Positions 11,633 to 24,817 of a DNA stretch of 64,000 nt are shown here, piece after piece (the first letter of the stretch is position 1; each line of letters begins with the position of its first letter). Source of the stretch: Paralichthys olivaceus (Eukaryota > Chordata > Actinopteri > Pleuronectiformes > Paralichthyidae); the NCBI RefSeq assembly GCF_024713975.1, contig NC_091107.1:14435501-14499500 (forward strand), in the 5' to 3' direction. Under the pieces are notes generated by a model. That model had not been told where the DNA came from, did not search any database, and worked only from the letters and a program-made list of their open reading frames with translations. The position numbers and the translations under genes were made by a program.

Positions 11633-12109
11633 TGTGATGATTCTGTTGGTGTTTTGTTGTGGTGTCTCTCCCTCTCCCCTTTTCTGTTTTTTCTCAGCGC
11701 AGGTTGTGTGTGTGGCAAGGGGGCGTGGCTGGTTCCTGGCTGCAGCGACGAGGCGCACCTGATCTCTATCACCTCATCATCCCCTCAATAAAAGCCTGGT
11801 CCTGACTCCACTCCTGTGCCAGATTATTCCGTCCCGTCCGGTATCTTCATGTGCTATCGATGTCCTCGACTCCCGTGTTCGTTTTCATGGATTTTCACTA
11901 ACCCTCGTATCTCCTTCCTTCCACCCAGCCTTTCCGTGCGCCTCGCTGCTCCTCCATTCATCCTCGTCTCACCCTGGATCTTCGAGCCAGCCTGCACCCT
12001 GCCACCCCAGCCTGCTCCTGTTTTGTGTTCGTATAAATAAACTCTGTTAAACCGCAAAACCTCCTGTCCGCGTCTGCTTTGGGGTCCAACTCAAGAACTA
12101 AGCCTAACA
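11633..12109 (+). repeat. 3' LTR of the chromovirus
   Basis: 477 bp, the same length as the 5' LTR and with no difference I can see. It is preceded by a polypurine tract (11620-11629) and followed by the duplicated AGTTTT, after which the array unit resumes exactly where it was broken. Confidence 0.95.
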
Positions 12110-13920
12110 AGTTTTACTTTACATGCAAGGACAATTTCTTCACTTTACTTTTGCCTCTCAGTGTTGAAGAAAACATGGTATTTGAGCAACAAAGAAAATA
12201 ATAAACCAAGACTGGACTTGTGTCAGAACCAAAAACTACATTCACAAGGCCCTACAGAAATAGGGTTTTCAGGACCAGAAGTGTTTATGCTTAAGGACAT
12301 TTCATCTCATATCCAAGACATTCAAGAAAGGTGAAACTTTGTCAAGTATCTACAACCAAGTCCAGTTGTCATCGCTGGAACCAGTTTTGGATAAACGTGA
12401 CCTAGATAACTAAGAATCTTCACAGACGACTATGTCAACCTGCCCTGAGCATATAGAAATATACGTTTTAGGTTCATTAACTATCTGTTTACCTTTCAAA
12501 AAGCCCCTCCCCTCACCAGAATCCAACAGAGTTTTATAGTAGCAGTGGAAGATGTCATTCTGTGTATTAATATGATAATGACATATTGAATATTTACCAT
12601 GGGAACAGGGTCAAACTCGACCCACCACGTTTGAAGTCAATTTGGATGAGCAGCTTTCCAGAAGATTCCATGACAGACAGATGGTGTTTCTGCCATGTCA
12701 TTGTCTTTTTTAGTCATTTCAAAATGTGCCTGTTGGTTTGTGTGGCATTATTTCAAAAGAAATCCATAAGATTTTTAAAAGACATTTTGTGTACAATTAG
12801 CATGTTACACCACGACAACACGTTCAAACATCGTGGACCTCGAAATAAAATGACAATCATTGCATCTGATGGGAACATTTTGTGACGTTGGCATGATGCG
12901 ATGGTGTCAATAGAAGCGGATGGTGTATTGATGTGTAGCCATTAAGTGGCGCGACACCACCAAAACTCCCTTTCACTTACATAAATACATATTCTCACCA
13001 AAGGTGCCAATGATTGATCCCTGTGGGACACCACAAGTCAGGGGGACCCCAGAAGATGAGGCATTACCCATAACTATTACGACAGTTCTGCATGATGAAT
13101 CAGATTTAAATGAGTCCAGAGCATTTTACCTGACGCCAACCCACTTTTCAAGAAGATCTAGTAGGATAGACTGATCCATGGGTATCAGAATGGAGCTCTG
13201 GGTATGCTTTTTTGTATCGTAAAATGGTAACGTATAACATTTCAACTAAGCTTGAACCAGCTCATTTTGTTATGAAATGCTTTCTTTTTGGAATTGAACT
13301 TAAAATCTTAGAAAACCCAATGAACTTCAATGAATCTAACTTTTCTTGAAACAATGCAACACACTGTTACATTCTGAAAGGGCAAAAACACAGTTACTAG
13401 TCCAACTATAAATTAAAAATCTGTCTGTCTATCTGTCCTTAAACTCAAAAGGTGGGACATGCAATTAACCTTAAGTCATGCAAGTAGGGGTTAGGTTACT
13501 TTGTGAAAAGTATGTTTTCACTTCCTTCTTGTTAGGGACCCAAAATGATGGTCTGCTTCTGTCAAACATGTTTCATATGAACCACAAATCCCATTTGGAA
13601 GCAAACATGAGTGAAAACAAAGTACTTTGAGTCAAGACAGAAATGTAGATGTTTTCACTTCATATATAAAAGATGATGGGATGCCAATCAAATAGTGGCA
13701 GATTTGTAGTTTTAGTTGAAAGTAAAATGATCTTCTGATGAATCATACAACTTTAAGTAAAAGAATACAAACAAGAAAAGTTGTTCAATGTAATGTTTTA
13801 TTCAACCATTGGAGCTGCATTCAAATCAGCAACACGTCAGCCAAAGCAAATCCTCCACAACGATGTCTTCTGTCTGTCCCATCATCTGTGATGCTTGGCA
13901 AGTCTTGTATCTTGGCTGAA

Positions 13921-14353
13921 TTATGGTTTGGTTATGCAACATACAGTTCTGAAAAAGAAACAATACATACTTTAATTCCACCGGCAAATAAATAGACAAT
14001 ATTTACTCACATGCTGCATCTAAGCATCTGAACTTACGAACTCTCTGCAGAACAGCCAAGAGCTCCAATAGAGAATTCTGTTGAGAGGCAACTGTCTTTA
14101 CAGACTCCCTGTATGGTGGAGCAATCCAACTTAGGTCGGTCTGGCTTAGGTTGGTCTGCTTCATTCTCTGCAACTGAAAACAAAGAGAAACGTTATGTAT
14201 GTTTTTGTTCAAATCCTTTCGTTGTCAATTAAAAAAAATAACTGTAAAAATGTGCAGATATGAGCTGCAAAAACATGCAGAGATGTATCAATACTCACCA
14301 AAAACAAGCAAGACAACGACCAGCGCCAAAACAGCCACACGATAACGAGACAT
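13921..14353 (-). CDS. Beta-defensin, tandem copy 4
   Basis: Exons at 14299-14353, 14038-14173 and 13921-13948. The product is identical to copy 1. It carries the same two synonymous changes near the fourth cysteine as copies 3 and 12. The unit is otherwise of the majority subclass (units 3-11). Confidence 0.88.
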
Positions 14354-16536
14354 TGTTGGGTCTGAAACTGCGTCTTTCTCCAAAACGATGTTTAGACCCA
14401 GGATGGTTTGTCTTATTTATCTGCTCACCTCTGAGGAGGGGAGGAGTGAAATAGGAGATATAGGAGGAAATGGGTTGGTCTCTAATTTATTTTCAGCAGT
14501 TAGTATAATTCATATTTCAAGCTGGTTCTCCTGGGGCTGTGTTTGTCAACTACCTGATGATGGAAAATTGGAGGTTTGCCTGTCCAAACCTGCCTCTTGG
14601 TTTTAAATCTATCTAGCGATTGTGTATTTCAAATCAAACGTTTTTGTTGAAATATTGCAATGTTCTTCAATTCTCAAAGTATATGTGTATAGTCTACCAC
14701 AGAGATGATAGAAGACATTTCATTCAGTTTTACTTTACATGCAAGGACAATTTCTTCACTTTACTTTTGCCTCTCAGTGTTGAAGAAAACATGGTATTTG
14801 AGCAACAAAGAAAATAATAAACCAAGACTGGACTTGTGTCAGAACCAAAAACTACATTCACAAGGCCCTACAGAAATAGGGTTTTCAGGACCAGAAGTGT
14901 TTATGCTTAAGGACATTTCATCTCATATCCAAGACATTCAAGAAAGGTGAAACTTTGTCAAGTATCTACAACCAAGTCCAGTTGTCATCGCTGGAACCAG
15001 TTTTGGATAAACGTGACCTAGATAACTAAGAATCTTCACAGACGACTATGTCAACCTGCCCTGAGCATATAGAAATATACGTTTTAGGTTCATTAACTAT
15101 CTGTTTACCTTTCAAAAAGCCCCTCCCCTCACCAGAATCCAACAGAGTTTTATAGTAGCAGTGGAAGATGTCATTCTGTGTATTAATATGATAATGACAT
15201 ATTGAATATTTACCATGGGAACAGGGTCAAACTCGACCCACCACGTTTGAAGTCAATTTGGATGAGCAGCTTTCCAGAAGATTCCATGACAGACAGATGG
15301 TGTTTCTGCCATGTCATTGTCTTTTTTAGTCATTTCAAAATGTGCCTGTTGGTTTGTGTGGCATTATTTCAAAAGAAATCCATAAGATTTTTAAAAGACA
15401 TTTTGTGTACAATTAGCATGTTACACCACGACAACACGTTCAAACATCGTGGACCTCGAAATAAAATGACAATCATTGCATCTGATGGGAACATTTTGTG
15501 ACGTTGGCATGATGCGATGGTGTCAATAGAAGCGGATGGTGTATTGATGTGTAGCCATTAAGTGGCGCGACACCACCAAAACTCCCTTTCACTTACATAA
15601 ATACATATTCTCACCAAAGGTGCCAATGATTGATCCCTGTGGGACACCACAAGTCAGGGGGACCCCAGAAGATGAGGCATTACCCATAACTATTACGACA
15701 GTTCTGCATGATGAATCAGATTTAAATGAGTCCAGAGCATTTTACCTGACGCCAACCCACTTTTCAAGAAGATCTAGTAGGATAGACTGATCCATGGGTA
15801 TCAGAATGGAGCTCTGGGTATGCTTTTTTGTATCGTAAAATGGTAACGTATAACATTTCAACTAAGCTTGAACCAGCTCATTTTGTTATGAAATGCTTTC
15901 TTTTTGGAATTGAACTTAAAATCTTAGAAAACCCAATGAACTTCAATGAATCTAACTTTTCTTGAAACAATGCAACACACTGTTACATTCTGAAAGGGCA
16001 AAAACACAGTTACTAGTCCAACTATAAATTAAAAATCTGTCTGTCTATCTGTCCTTAAACTCAAAAGGTGGGACATGCAATTAACCTTAAGTCATGCAAG
16101 TAGGGGTTAGGTTACTTTGTGAAAAGTATGTTTTCACTTCCTTCTTGTTAGGGACCCAAAATGATGGTCTGCTTCTGTCAAACATGTTTCATATGAACCA
16201 CAAATCCCATTTGGAAGCAAACATGAGTGAAAACAAAGTACTTTGAGTCAAGACAGAAATGTAGATGTTTTCACTTCATATATAAAAGATGATGGGATGC
16301 CAATCAAATAGTGGCAGATTTGTAGTTTTAGTTGAAAGTAAAATGATCTTCTGATGAATCATACAACTTTAAGTAAAAGAATACAAACAAGAAAAGTTGT
16401 TCAATGTAATGTTTTATTCAACCATTGGAGCTGCATTCAAATCAGCAACACGTCAGCCAAAGCAAATCCTCCACAACGATGTCTTCTGTCTGTCCCATCA
16501 TCTGTGATGCTTGGCAAGTCTTGTATCTTGGCTGAA

Positions 16537-16969
16537 TTATGGTTTGGTTATGCAACATACAGTTCTGAAAAAGAAACAATACATACTTTAATTCCACCGG
16601 CAAATAAATAGACAATATTTACTCACATGCTGCATCTAAGCATCTGAACTTACGAACTCTCTGCGGAACAGCCGAGAGCTCCAATAGAGAATTCTGTTGA
16701 GAGGCAACTGTCTTTACAGACTCCCTGTATGGTGGAGCAATCCAACTTAGGTCGGTCTGGCTTAGGTTGGTCTGCTTCATTCTCTGCAACTGAAAACAAA
16801 GAGAAACGTTATGTATGTTTTTGTTCAAATCCTTTCGTTGTCAATTAAAAAAAATAACTGTAAAAATGTGCAGATATGAGCTGCAAAAACATGCAGAGAT
16901 GTATCAATACTCACCAAAAACAAGCAAGACAACGACCAGCGCCAAAACAGCCACACGATAACGAGACAT
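16537..16969 (-). CDS. Beta-defensin, tandem copy 5
   Basis: Exons at 16915-16969, 16654-16789 and 16537-16564. The predicted 72-residue product is identical to copy 1, with all six cysteines and all splice sites kept. Confidence 0.88.
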
Positions 16970-19152
16970 TGTTGGGTCTGAAACTGCGTCTTTCTCCAAA
17001 ACGATGTTTAGACCCAGGATGGTTTGTCTTATTTATCTGCTCACCTCTGAGGAGGGGAGGAGTGAAATAGGAGATATAGGAGGAAATGGGTTGGTCTCTA
17101 ATTTATTTTCAGCAGTTAGTATAATTCATATTTCAAGCTGGTTCTCCTGGGGCTGTGTTTGTCAACTACCTGATGATGGAAAATTGGAGGTTTGCCTGTC
17201 CAAACCTGCCTCTTGGTTTTAAATCTATCTAGCGATTGTGTATTTCAAATCAAACGTTTTTGTTGAAATATTGCAATGTTCTTCAATTCTCAAAGTATAT
17301 GTGTATAGTCTACCACAGAGATGATAGAAGACATTTCATTCAGTTTTACTTTACATGCAAGGACAATTTCTTCACTTTACTTTTGCCTCTCAGTGTTGAA
17401 GAAAACATGGTATTTGAGCAACAAAGAAAATAATAAACCAAGACTGGACTTGTGTCAGAACCAAAAACTACATTCACAAGGCCCTACAGAAATAGGGTTT
17501 TCAGGACCAGAAGTGTTTATGCTTAAGGACATTTCATCTCATATCCAAGACATTCAAGAAAGGTGAAACTTTGTCAAGTATCTACAACCAAGTCCAGTTG
17601 TCATCGCTGGAACCAGTTTTGGATAAACGTGACCTAGATAACTAAGAATCTTCACAGACGACTATGTCAACCTGCCCTGAGCATATAGAAATATACGTTT
17701 TAGGTTCATTAACTATCTGTTTACCTTTCAAAAAGCCCCTCCCCTCACCAGAATCCAACAGAGTTTTATAGTAGCAGTGGAAGATGTCATTCTGTGTATT
17801 AATATGATAATGACATATTGAATATTTACCATGGGAACAGGGTCAAACTCGACCCACCACGTTTGAAGTCAATTTGGATGAGCAGCTTTCCAGAAGATTC
17901 CATGACAGACAGATGGTGTTTCTGCCATGTCATTGTCTTTTTTAGTCATTTCAAAATGTGCCTGTTGGTTTGTGTGGCATTATTTCAAAAGAAATCCATA
18001 AGATTTTTAAAAGACATTTTGTGTACAATTAGCATGTTACACCACGACAACACGTTCAAACATCGTGGACCTCGAAATAAAATGACAATCATTGCATCTG
18101 ATGGGAACATTTTGTGACGTTGGCATGATGCGATGGTGTCAATAGAAGCGGATGGTGTATTGATGTGTAGCCATTAAGTGGCGCGACACCACCAAAACTC
18201 CCTTTCACTTACATAAATACATATTCTCACCAAAGGTGCCAATGATTGATCCCTGTGGGACACCACAAGTCAGGGGGACCCCAGAAGATGAGGCATTACC
18301 CATAACTATTACGACAGTTCTGCATGATGAATCAGATTTAAATGAGTCCAGAGCATTTTACCTGACGCCAACCCACTTTTCAAGAAGATCTAGTAGGATA
18401 GACTGATCCATGGGTATCAGAATGGAGCTCTGGGTATGCTTTTTTGTATCGTAAAATGGTAACGTATAACATTTCAACTAAGCTTGAACCAGCTCATTTT
18501 GTTATGAAATGCTTTCTTTTTGGAATTGAACTTAAAATCTTAGAAAACCCAATGAACTTCAATGAATCTAACTTTTCTTGAAACAATGCAACACACTGTT
18601 ACATTCTGAAAGGGCAAAAACACAGTTACTAGTCCAACTATAAATTAAAAATCTGTCTGTCTATCTGTCCTTAAACTCAAAAGGTGGGACATGCAATTAA
18701 CCTTAAGTCATGCAAGTAGGGGTTAGGTTACTTTGTGAAAAGTATGTTTTCACTTCCTTCTTGTTAGGGACCCAAAATGATGGTCTGCTTCTGTCAAACA
18801 TGTTTCATATGAACCACAAATCCCATTTGGAAGCAAACATGAGTGAAAACAAAGTACTTTGAGTCAAGACAGAAATGTAGATGTTTTCACTTCATATATA
18901 AAAGATGATGGGATGCCAATCAAATAGTGGCAGATTTGTAGTTTTAGTTGAAAGTAAAATGATCTTCTGATGAATCATACAACTTTAAGTAAAAGAATAC
19001 AAACAAGAAAAGTTGTTCAATGTAATGTTTTATTCAACCATTGGAGCTGCATTCAAATCAGCAACACGTCAGCCAAAGCAAATCCTCCACAACGATGTCT
19101 TCTGTCTGTCCCATCATCTGTGATGCTTGGCAAGTCTTGTATCTTGGCTGAA

Positions 19153-19585
19153 TTATGGTTTGGTTATGCAACATACAGTTCTGAAAAAGAAACAATACAT
19201 ACTTTAATTCCACCGGCAAATAAATAGACAATATTTACTCACATGCTGCATCTAAGCATCTGAACTTACGAACTCTCTGCGGAACAGCCGAGAGCTCCAA
19301 TAGAGAATTCTGTTGAGAGGCAACTGTCTTTACAGACTCCCTGTATGGTGGAGCAATCCAACTTAGGTCGGTCTGGCTTAGGTTGGTCTGCTTCATTCTC
19401 TGCAACTGAAAACAAAGAGAAACGTTATGTATGTTTTTGTTCAAATCCTTTCGTTGTCAATTAAAAAAAATAACTGTAAAAATGTGCAGATATGAGCTGC
19501 AAAAACATGCAGAGATGTATCAATACTCACCAAAAACAAGCAAGACAACGACCAGCGCCAAAACAGCCACACGATAACGAGACAT
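19153..19585 (-). CDS. Beta-defensin, tandem copy 6
   Basis: Exons at 19531-19585, 19270-19405 and 19153-19180. No exon difference from copy 5 is visible, and the product is identical to copy 1. Confidence 0.88.
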
Positions 19586-21768
19586 TGTTGGGTCTGAAAC
19601 TGCGTCTTTCTCCAAAACGATGTTTAGACCCAGGATGGTTTGTCTTATTTATCTGCTCACCTCTGAGGAGGGGAGGAGTGAAATAGGAGATATAGGAGGA
19701 AATGGGTTGGTCTCTAATTTATTTTCAGCAGTTAGTATAATTCATATTTCAAGCTGGTTCTCCTGGGGCTGTGTTTGTCAACTACCTGATGATGGAAAAT
19801 TGGAGGTTTGCCTGTCCAAACCTGCCTCTTGGTTTTAAATCTATCTAGCGATTGTGTATTTCAAATCAAACGTTTTTGTTGAAATATTGCAATGTTCTTC
19901 AATTCTCAAAGTATATGTGTATAGTCTACCACAGAGATGATAGAAGACATTTCATTCAGTTTTACTTTACATGCAAGGACAATTTCTTCACTTTACTTTT
20001 GCCTCTCAGTGTTGAAGAAAACATGGTATTTGAGCAACAAAGAAAATAATAAACCAAGACTGGACTTGTGTCAGAACCAAAAACTACATTCACAAGGCCC
20101 TACAGAAATAGGGTTTTCAGGACCAGAAGTGTTTATGCTTAAGGACATTTCATCTCATATCCAAGACATTCAAGAAAGGTGAAACTTTGTCAAGTATCTA
20201 CAACCAAGTCCAGTTGTCATCGCTGGAACCAGTTTTGGATAAACGTGACCTAGATAACTAAGAATCTTCACAGACGACTATGTCAACCTGCCCTGAGCAT
20301 ATAGAAATATACGTTTTAGGTTCATTAACTATCTGTTTACCTTTCAAAAAGCCCCTCCCCTCACCAGAATCCAACAGAGTTTTATAGTAGCAGTGGAAGA
20401 TGTCATTCTGTGTATTAATATGATAATGACATATTGAATATTTACCATGGGAACAGGGTCAAACTCGACCCACCACGTTTGAAGTCAATTTGGATGAGCA
20501 GCTTTCCAGAAGATTCCATGACAGACAGATGGTGTTTCTGCCATGTCATTGTCTTTTTTAGTCATTTCAAAATGTGCCTGTTGGTTTGTGTGGCATTATT
20601 TCAAAAGAAATCCATAAGATTTTTAAAAGACATTTTGTGTACAATTAGCATGTTACACCACGACAACACGTTCAAACATCGTGGACCTCGAAATAAAATG
20701 ACAATCATTGCATCTGATGGGAACATTTTGTGACGTTGGCATGATGCGATGGTGTCAATAGAAGCGGATGGTGTATTGATGTGTAGCCATTAAGTGGCGC
20801 GACACCACCAAAACTCCCTTTCACTTACATAAATACATATTCTCACCAAAGGTGCCAATGATTGATCCCTGTGGGACACCACAAGTCAGGGGGACCCCAG
20901 AAGATGAGGCATTACCCATAACTATTACGACAGTTCTGCATGATGAATCAGATTTAAATGAGTCCAGAGCATTTTACCTGACGCCAACCCACTTTTCAAG
21001 AAGATCTAGTAGGATAGACTGATCCATGGGTATCAGAATGGAGCTCTGGGTATGCTTTTTTGTATCGTAAAATGGTAACGTATAACATTTCAACTAAGCT
21101 TGAACCAGCTCATTTTGTTATGAAATGCTTTCTTTTTGGAATTGAACTTAAAATCTTAGAAAACCCAATGAACTTCAATGAATCTAACTTTTCTTGAAAC
21201 AATGCAACACACTGTTACATTCTGAAAGGGCAAAAACACAGTTACTAGTCCAACTATAAATTAAAAATCTGTCTGTCTATCTGTCCTTAAACTCAAAAGG
21301 TGGGACATGCAATTAACCTTAAGTCATGCAAGTAGGGGTTAGGTTACTTTGTGAAAAGTATGTTTTCACTTCCTTCTTGTTAGGGACCCAAAATGATGGT
21401 CTGCTTCTGTCAAACATGTTTCATATGAACCACAAATCCCATTTGGAAGCAAACATGAGTGAAAACAAAGTACTTTGAGTCAAGACAGAAATGTAGATGT
21501 TTTCACTTCATATATAAAAGATGATGGGATGCCAATCAAATAGTGGCAGATTTGTAGTTTTAGTTGAAAGTAAAATGATCTTCTGATGAATCATACAACT
21601 TTAAGTAAAAGAATACAAACAAGAAAAGTTGTTCAATGTAATGTTTTATTCAACCATTGGAGCTGCATTCAAATCAGCAACACGTCAGCCAAAGCAAATC
21701 CTCCACAACGATGTCTTCTGTCTGTCCCATCATCTGTGATGCTTGGCAAGTCTTGTATCTTGGCTGAA

Positions 21769-22201
21769 TTATGGTTTGGTTATGCAACATACAGTTCTGA
21801 AAAAGAAACAATACATACTTTAATTCCACCGGCAAATAAATAGACAATATTTACTCACATGCTGCATCTAAGCATCTGAACTTACGAACTCTCTGCGGAA
21901 CAGCCGAGAGCTCCAATAGAGAATTCTGTTGAGAGGCAACTGTCTTTACAGACTCCCTGTATGGTGGAGCAATCCAACTTAGGTCGGTCTGGCTTAGGTT
22001 GGTCTGCTTCATTCTCTGCAACTGAAAACAAAGAGAAACGTTATGTATGTTTTTGTTCAAATCCTTTCGTTGTCAATTAAAAAAAATAACTGTAAAAATG
22101 TGCAGATATGAGCTGCAAAAACATGCAGAGATGTATCAATACTCACCAAAAACAAGCAAGACAACGACCAGCGCCAAAACAGCCACACGATAACGAGACA
22201 T
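21769..22201 (-). CDS. Beta-defensin, tandem copy 7
   Basis: Exons at 22147-22201, 21886-22021 and 21769-21796. The frame and splice sites are intact and the product is identical to copy 1. Confidence 0.88.
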
Positions 22202-24384
22202 TGTTGGGTCTGAAACTGCGTCTTTCTCCAAAACGATGTTTAGACCCAGGATGGTTTGTCTTATTTATCTGCTCACCTCTGAGGAGGGGAGGAGTGAAAT
22301 AGGAGATATAGGAGGAAATGGGTTGGTCTCTAATTTATTTTCAGCAGTTAGTATAATTCATATTTCAAGCTGGTTCTCCTGGGGCTGTGTTTGTCAACTA
22401 CCTGATGATGGAAAATTGGAGGTTTGCCTGTCCAAACCTGCCTCTTGGTTTTAAATCTATCTAGCGATTGTGTATTTCAAATCAAACGTTTTTGTTGAAA
22501 TATTGCAATGTTCTTCAATTCTCAAAGTATATGTGTATAGTCTACCACAGAGATGATAGAAGACATTTCATTCAGTTTTACTTTACATGCAAGGACAATT
22601 TCTTCACTTTACTTTTGCCTCTCAGTGTTGAAGAAAACATGGTATTTGAGCAACAAAGAAAATAATAAACCAAGACTGGACTTGTGTCAGAACCAAAAAC
22701 TACATTCACAAGGCCCTACAGAAATAGGGTTTTCAGGACCAGAAGTGTTTATGCTTAAGGACATTTCATCTCATATCCAAGACATTCAAGAAAGGTGAAA
22801 CTTTGTCAAGTATCTACAACCAAGTCCAGTTGTCATCGCTGGAACCAGTTTTGGATAAACGTGACCTAGATAACTAAGAATCTTCACAGACGACTATGTC
22901 AACCTGCCCTGAGCATATAGAAATATACGTTTTAGGTTCATTAACTATCTGTTTACCTTTCAAAAAGCCCCTCCCCTCACCAGAATCCAACAGAGTTTTA
23001 TAGTAGCAGTGGAAGATGTCATTCTGTGTATTAATATGATAATGACATATTGAATATTTACCATGGGAACAGGGTCAAACTCGACCCACCACGTTTGAAG
23101 TCAATTTGGATGAGCAGCTTTCCAGAAGATTCCATGACAGACAGATGGTGTTTCTGCCATGTCATTGTCTTTTTTAGTCATTTCAAAATGTGCCTGTTGG
23201 TTTGTGTGGCATTATTTCAAAAGAAATCCATAAGATTTTTAAAAGACATTTTGTGTACAATTAGCATGTTACACCACGACAACACGTTCAAACATCGTGG
23301 ACCTCGAAATAAAATGACAATCATTGCATCTGATGGGAACATTTTGTGACGTTGGCATGATGCGATGGTGTCAATAGAAGCGGATGGTGTATTGATGTGT
23401 AGCCATTAAGTGGCGCGACACCACCAAAACTCCCTTTCACTTACATAAATACATATTCTCACCAAAGGTGCCAATGATTGATCCCTGTGGGACACCACAA
23501 GTCAGGGGGACCCCAGAAGATGAGGCATTACCCATAACTATTACGACAGTTCTGCATGATGAATCAGATTTAAATGAGTCCAGAGCATTTTACCTGACGC
23601 CAACCCACTTTTCAAGAAGATCTAGTAGGATAGACTGATCCATGGGTATCAGAATGGAGCTCTGGGTATGCTTTTTTGTATCGTAAAATGGTAACGTATA
23701 ACATTTCAACTAAGCTTGAACCAGCTCATTTTGTTATGAAATGCTTTCTTTTTGGAATTGAACTTAAAATCTTAGAAAACCCAATGAACTTCAATGAATC
23801 TAACTTTTCTTGAAACAATGCAACACACTGTTACATTCTGAAAGGGCAAAAACACAGTTACTAGTCCAACTATAAATTAAAAATCTGTCTGTCTATCTGT
23901 CCTTAAACTCAAAAGGTGGGACATGCAATTAACCTTAAGTCATGCAAGTAGGGGTTAGGTTACTTTGTGAAAAGTATGTTTTCACTTCCTTCTTGTTAGG
24001 GACCCAAAATGATGGTCTGCTTCTGTCAAACATGTTTCATATGAACCACAAATCCCATTTGGAAGCAAACATGAGTGAAAACAAAGTACTTTGAGTCAAG
24101 ACAGAAATGTAGATGTTTTCACTTCATATATAAAAGATGATGGGATGCCAATCAAATAGTGGCAGATTTGTAGTTTTAGTTGAAAGTAAAATGATCTTCT
24201 GATGAATCATACAACTTTAAGTAAAAGAATACAAACAAGAAAAGTTGTTCAATGTAATGTTTTATTCAACCATTGGAGCTGCATTCAAATCAGCAACACG
24301 TCAGCCAAAGCAAATCCTCCACAACGATGTCTTCTGTCTGTCCCATCATCTGTGATGCTTGGCAAGTCTTGTATCTTGGCTGAA

Positions 24385-24817
24385 TTATGGTTTGGTTATG
24401 CAACATACAGTTCTGAAAAAGAAACAATACATACTTTAATTCCACCGGCAAATAAATAGACAATATTTACTCACATGCTGCATCTAAGCATCTGAACTTA
24501 CGAACTCTCTGCGGAACAGCCGAGAGCTCCAATAGAGAATTCTGTTGAGAGGCAACTGTCTTTACAGACTCCCTGTATGGTGGAGCAATCCAACTTAGGT
24601 CGGTCTGGCTTAGGTTGGTCTGCTTCATTCTCTGCAACTGAAAACAAAGAGAAACGTTATGTATGTTTTTGTTCAAATCCTTTCGTTGTCAATTAAAAAA
24701 AATAACTGTAAAAATGTGCAGATATGAGCTGCAAAAACATGCAGAGATGTATCAATACTCACCAAAAACAAGCAAGACAACGACCAGCGCCAAAACAGCC
24801 ACACGATAACGAGACAT
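24385..24817 (-). CDS. Beta-defensin, tandem copy 8
   Basis: Exons at 24763-24817, 24502-24637 and 24385-24412. The frame and splice sites are intact and the product is identical to copy 1. Confidence 0.88.

Larger units (their letters stand above)
6746..12109 (+). mobile_element. Full-length Ty3/Gypsy chromovirus (LTR retrotransposon)
   Basis: A 5,364-bp element with two 477-bp LTRs (6746-7222 and 11633-12109) that begin TG and end CA and show no difference by eye. It has a gag frame, an overlapping pol frame with the order PR-RT-RNaseH-INT-chromodomain, and a polypurine tract (11620-11629) just before the 3' LTR. There is no env-like frame. The integrase-before-LTR order with a C-terminal chromodomain places it in the chromovirus branch of Gypsy, common in fish. 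It is flanked by the 6-bp duplication AGTTTT. It lies only in unit 3 of the array, so it inserted after that unit existed. Equal LTRs and open frames suggest a recent insertion. Confidence 0.97.

Noticed and set aside
6746-12109. Endogenous retrovirus with an envelope gene
   Set aside because: Pol is followed directly by the polypurine tract and the 3' LTR. There is no envelope frame, and the C-terminal chromodomain marks a chromovirus retrotransposon.
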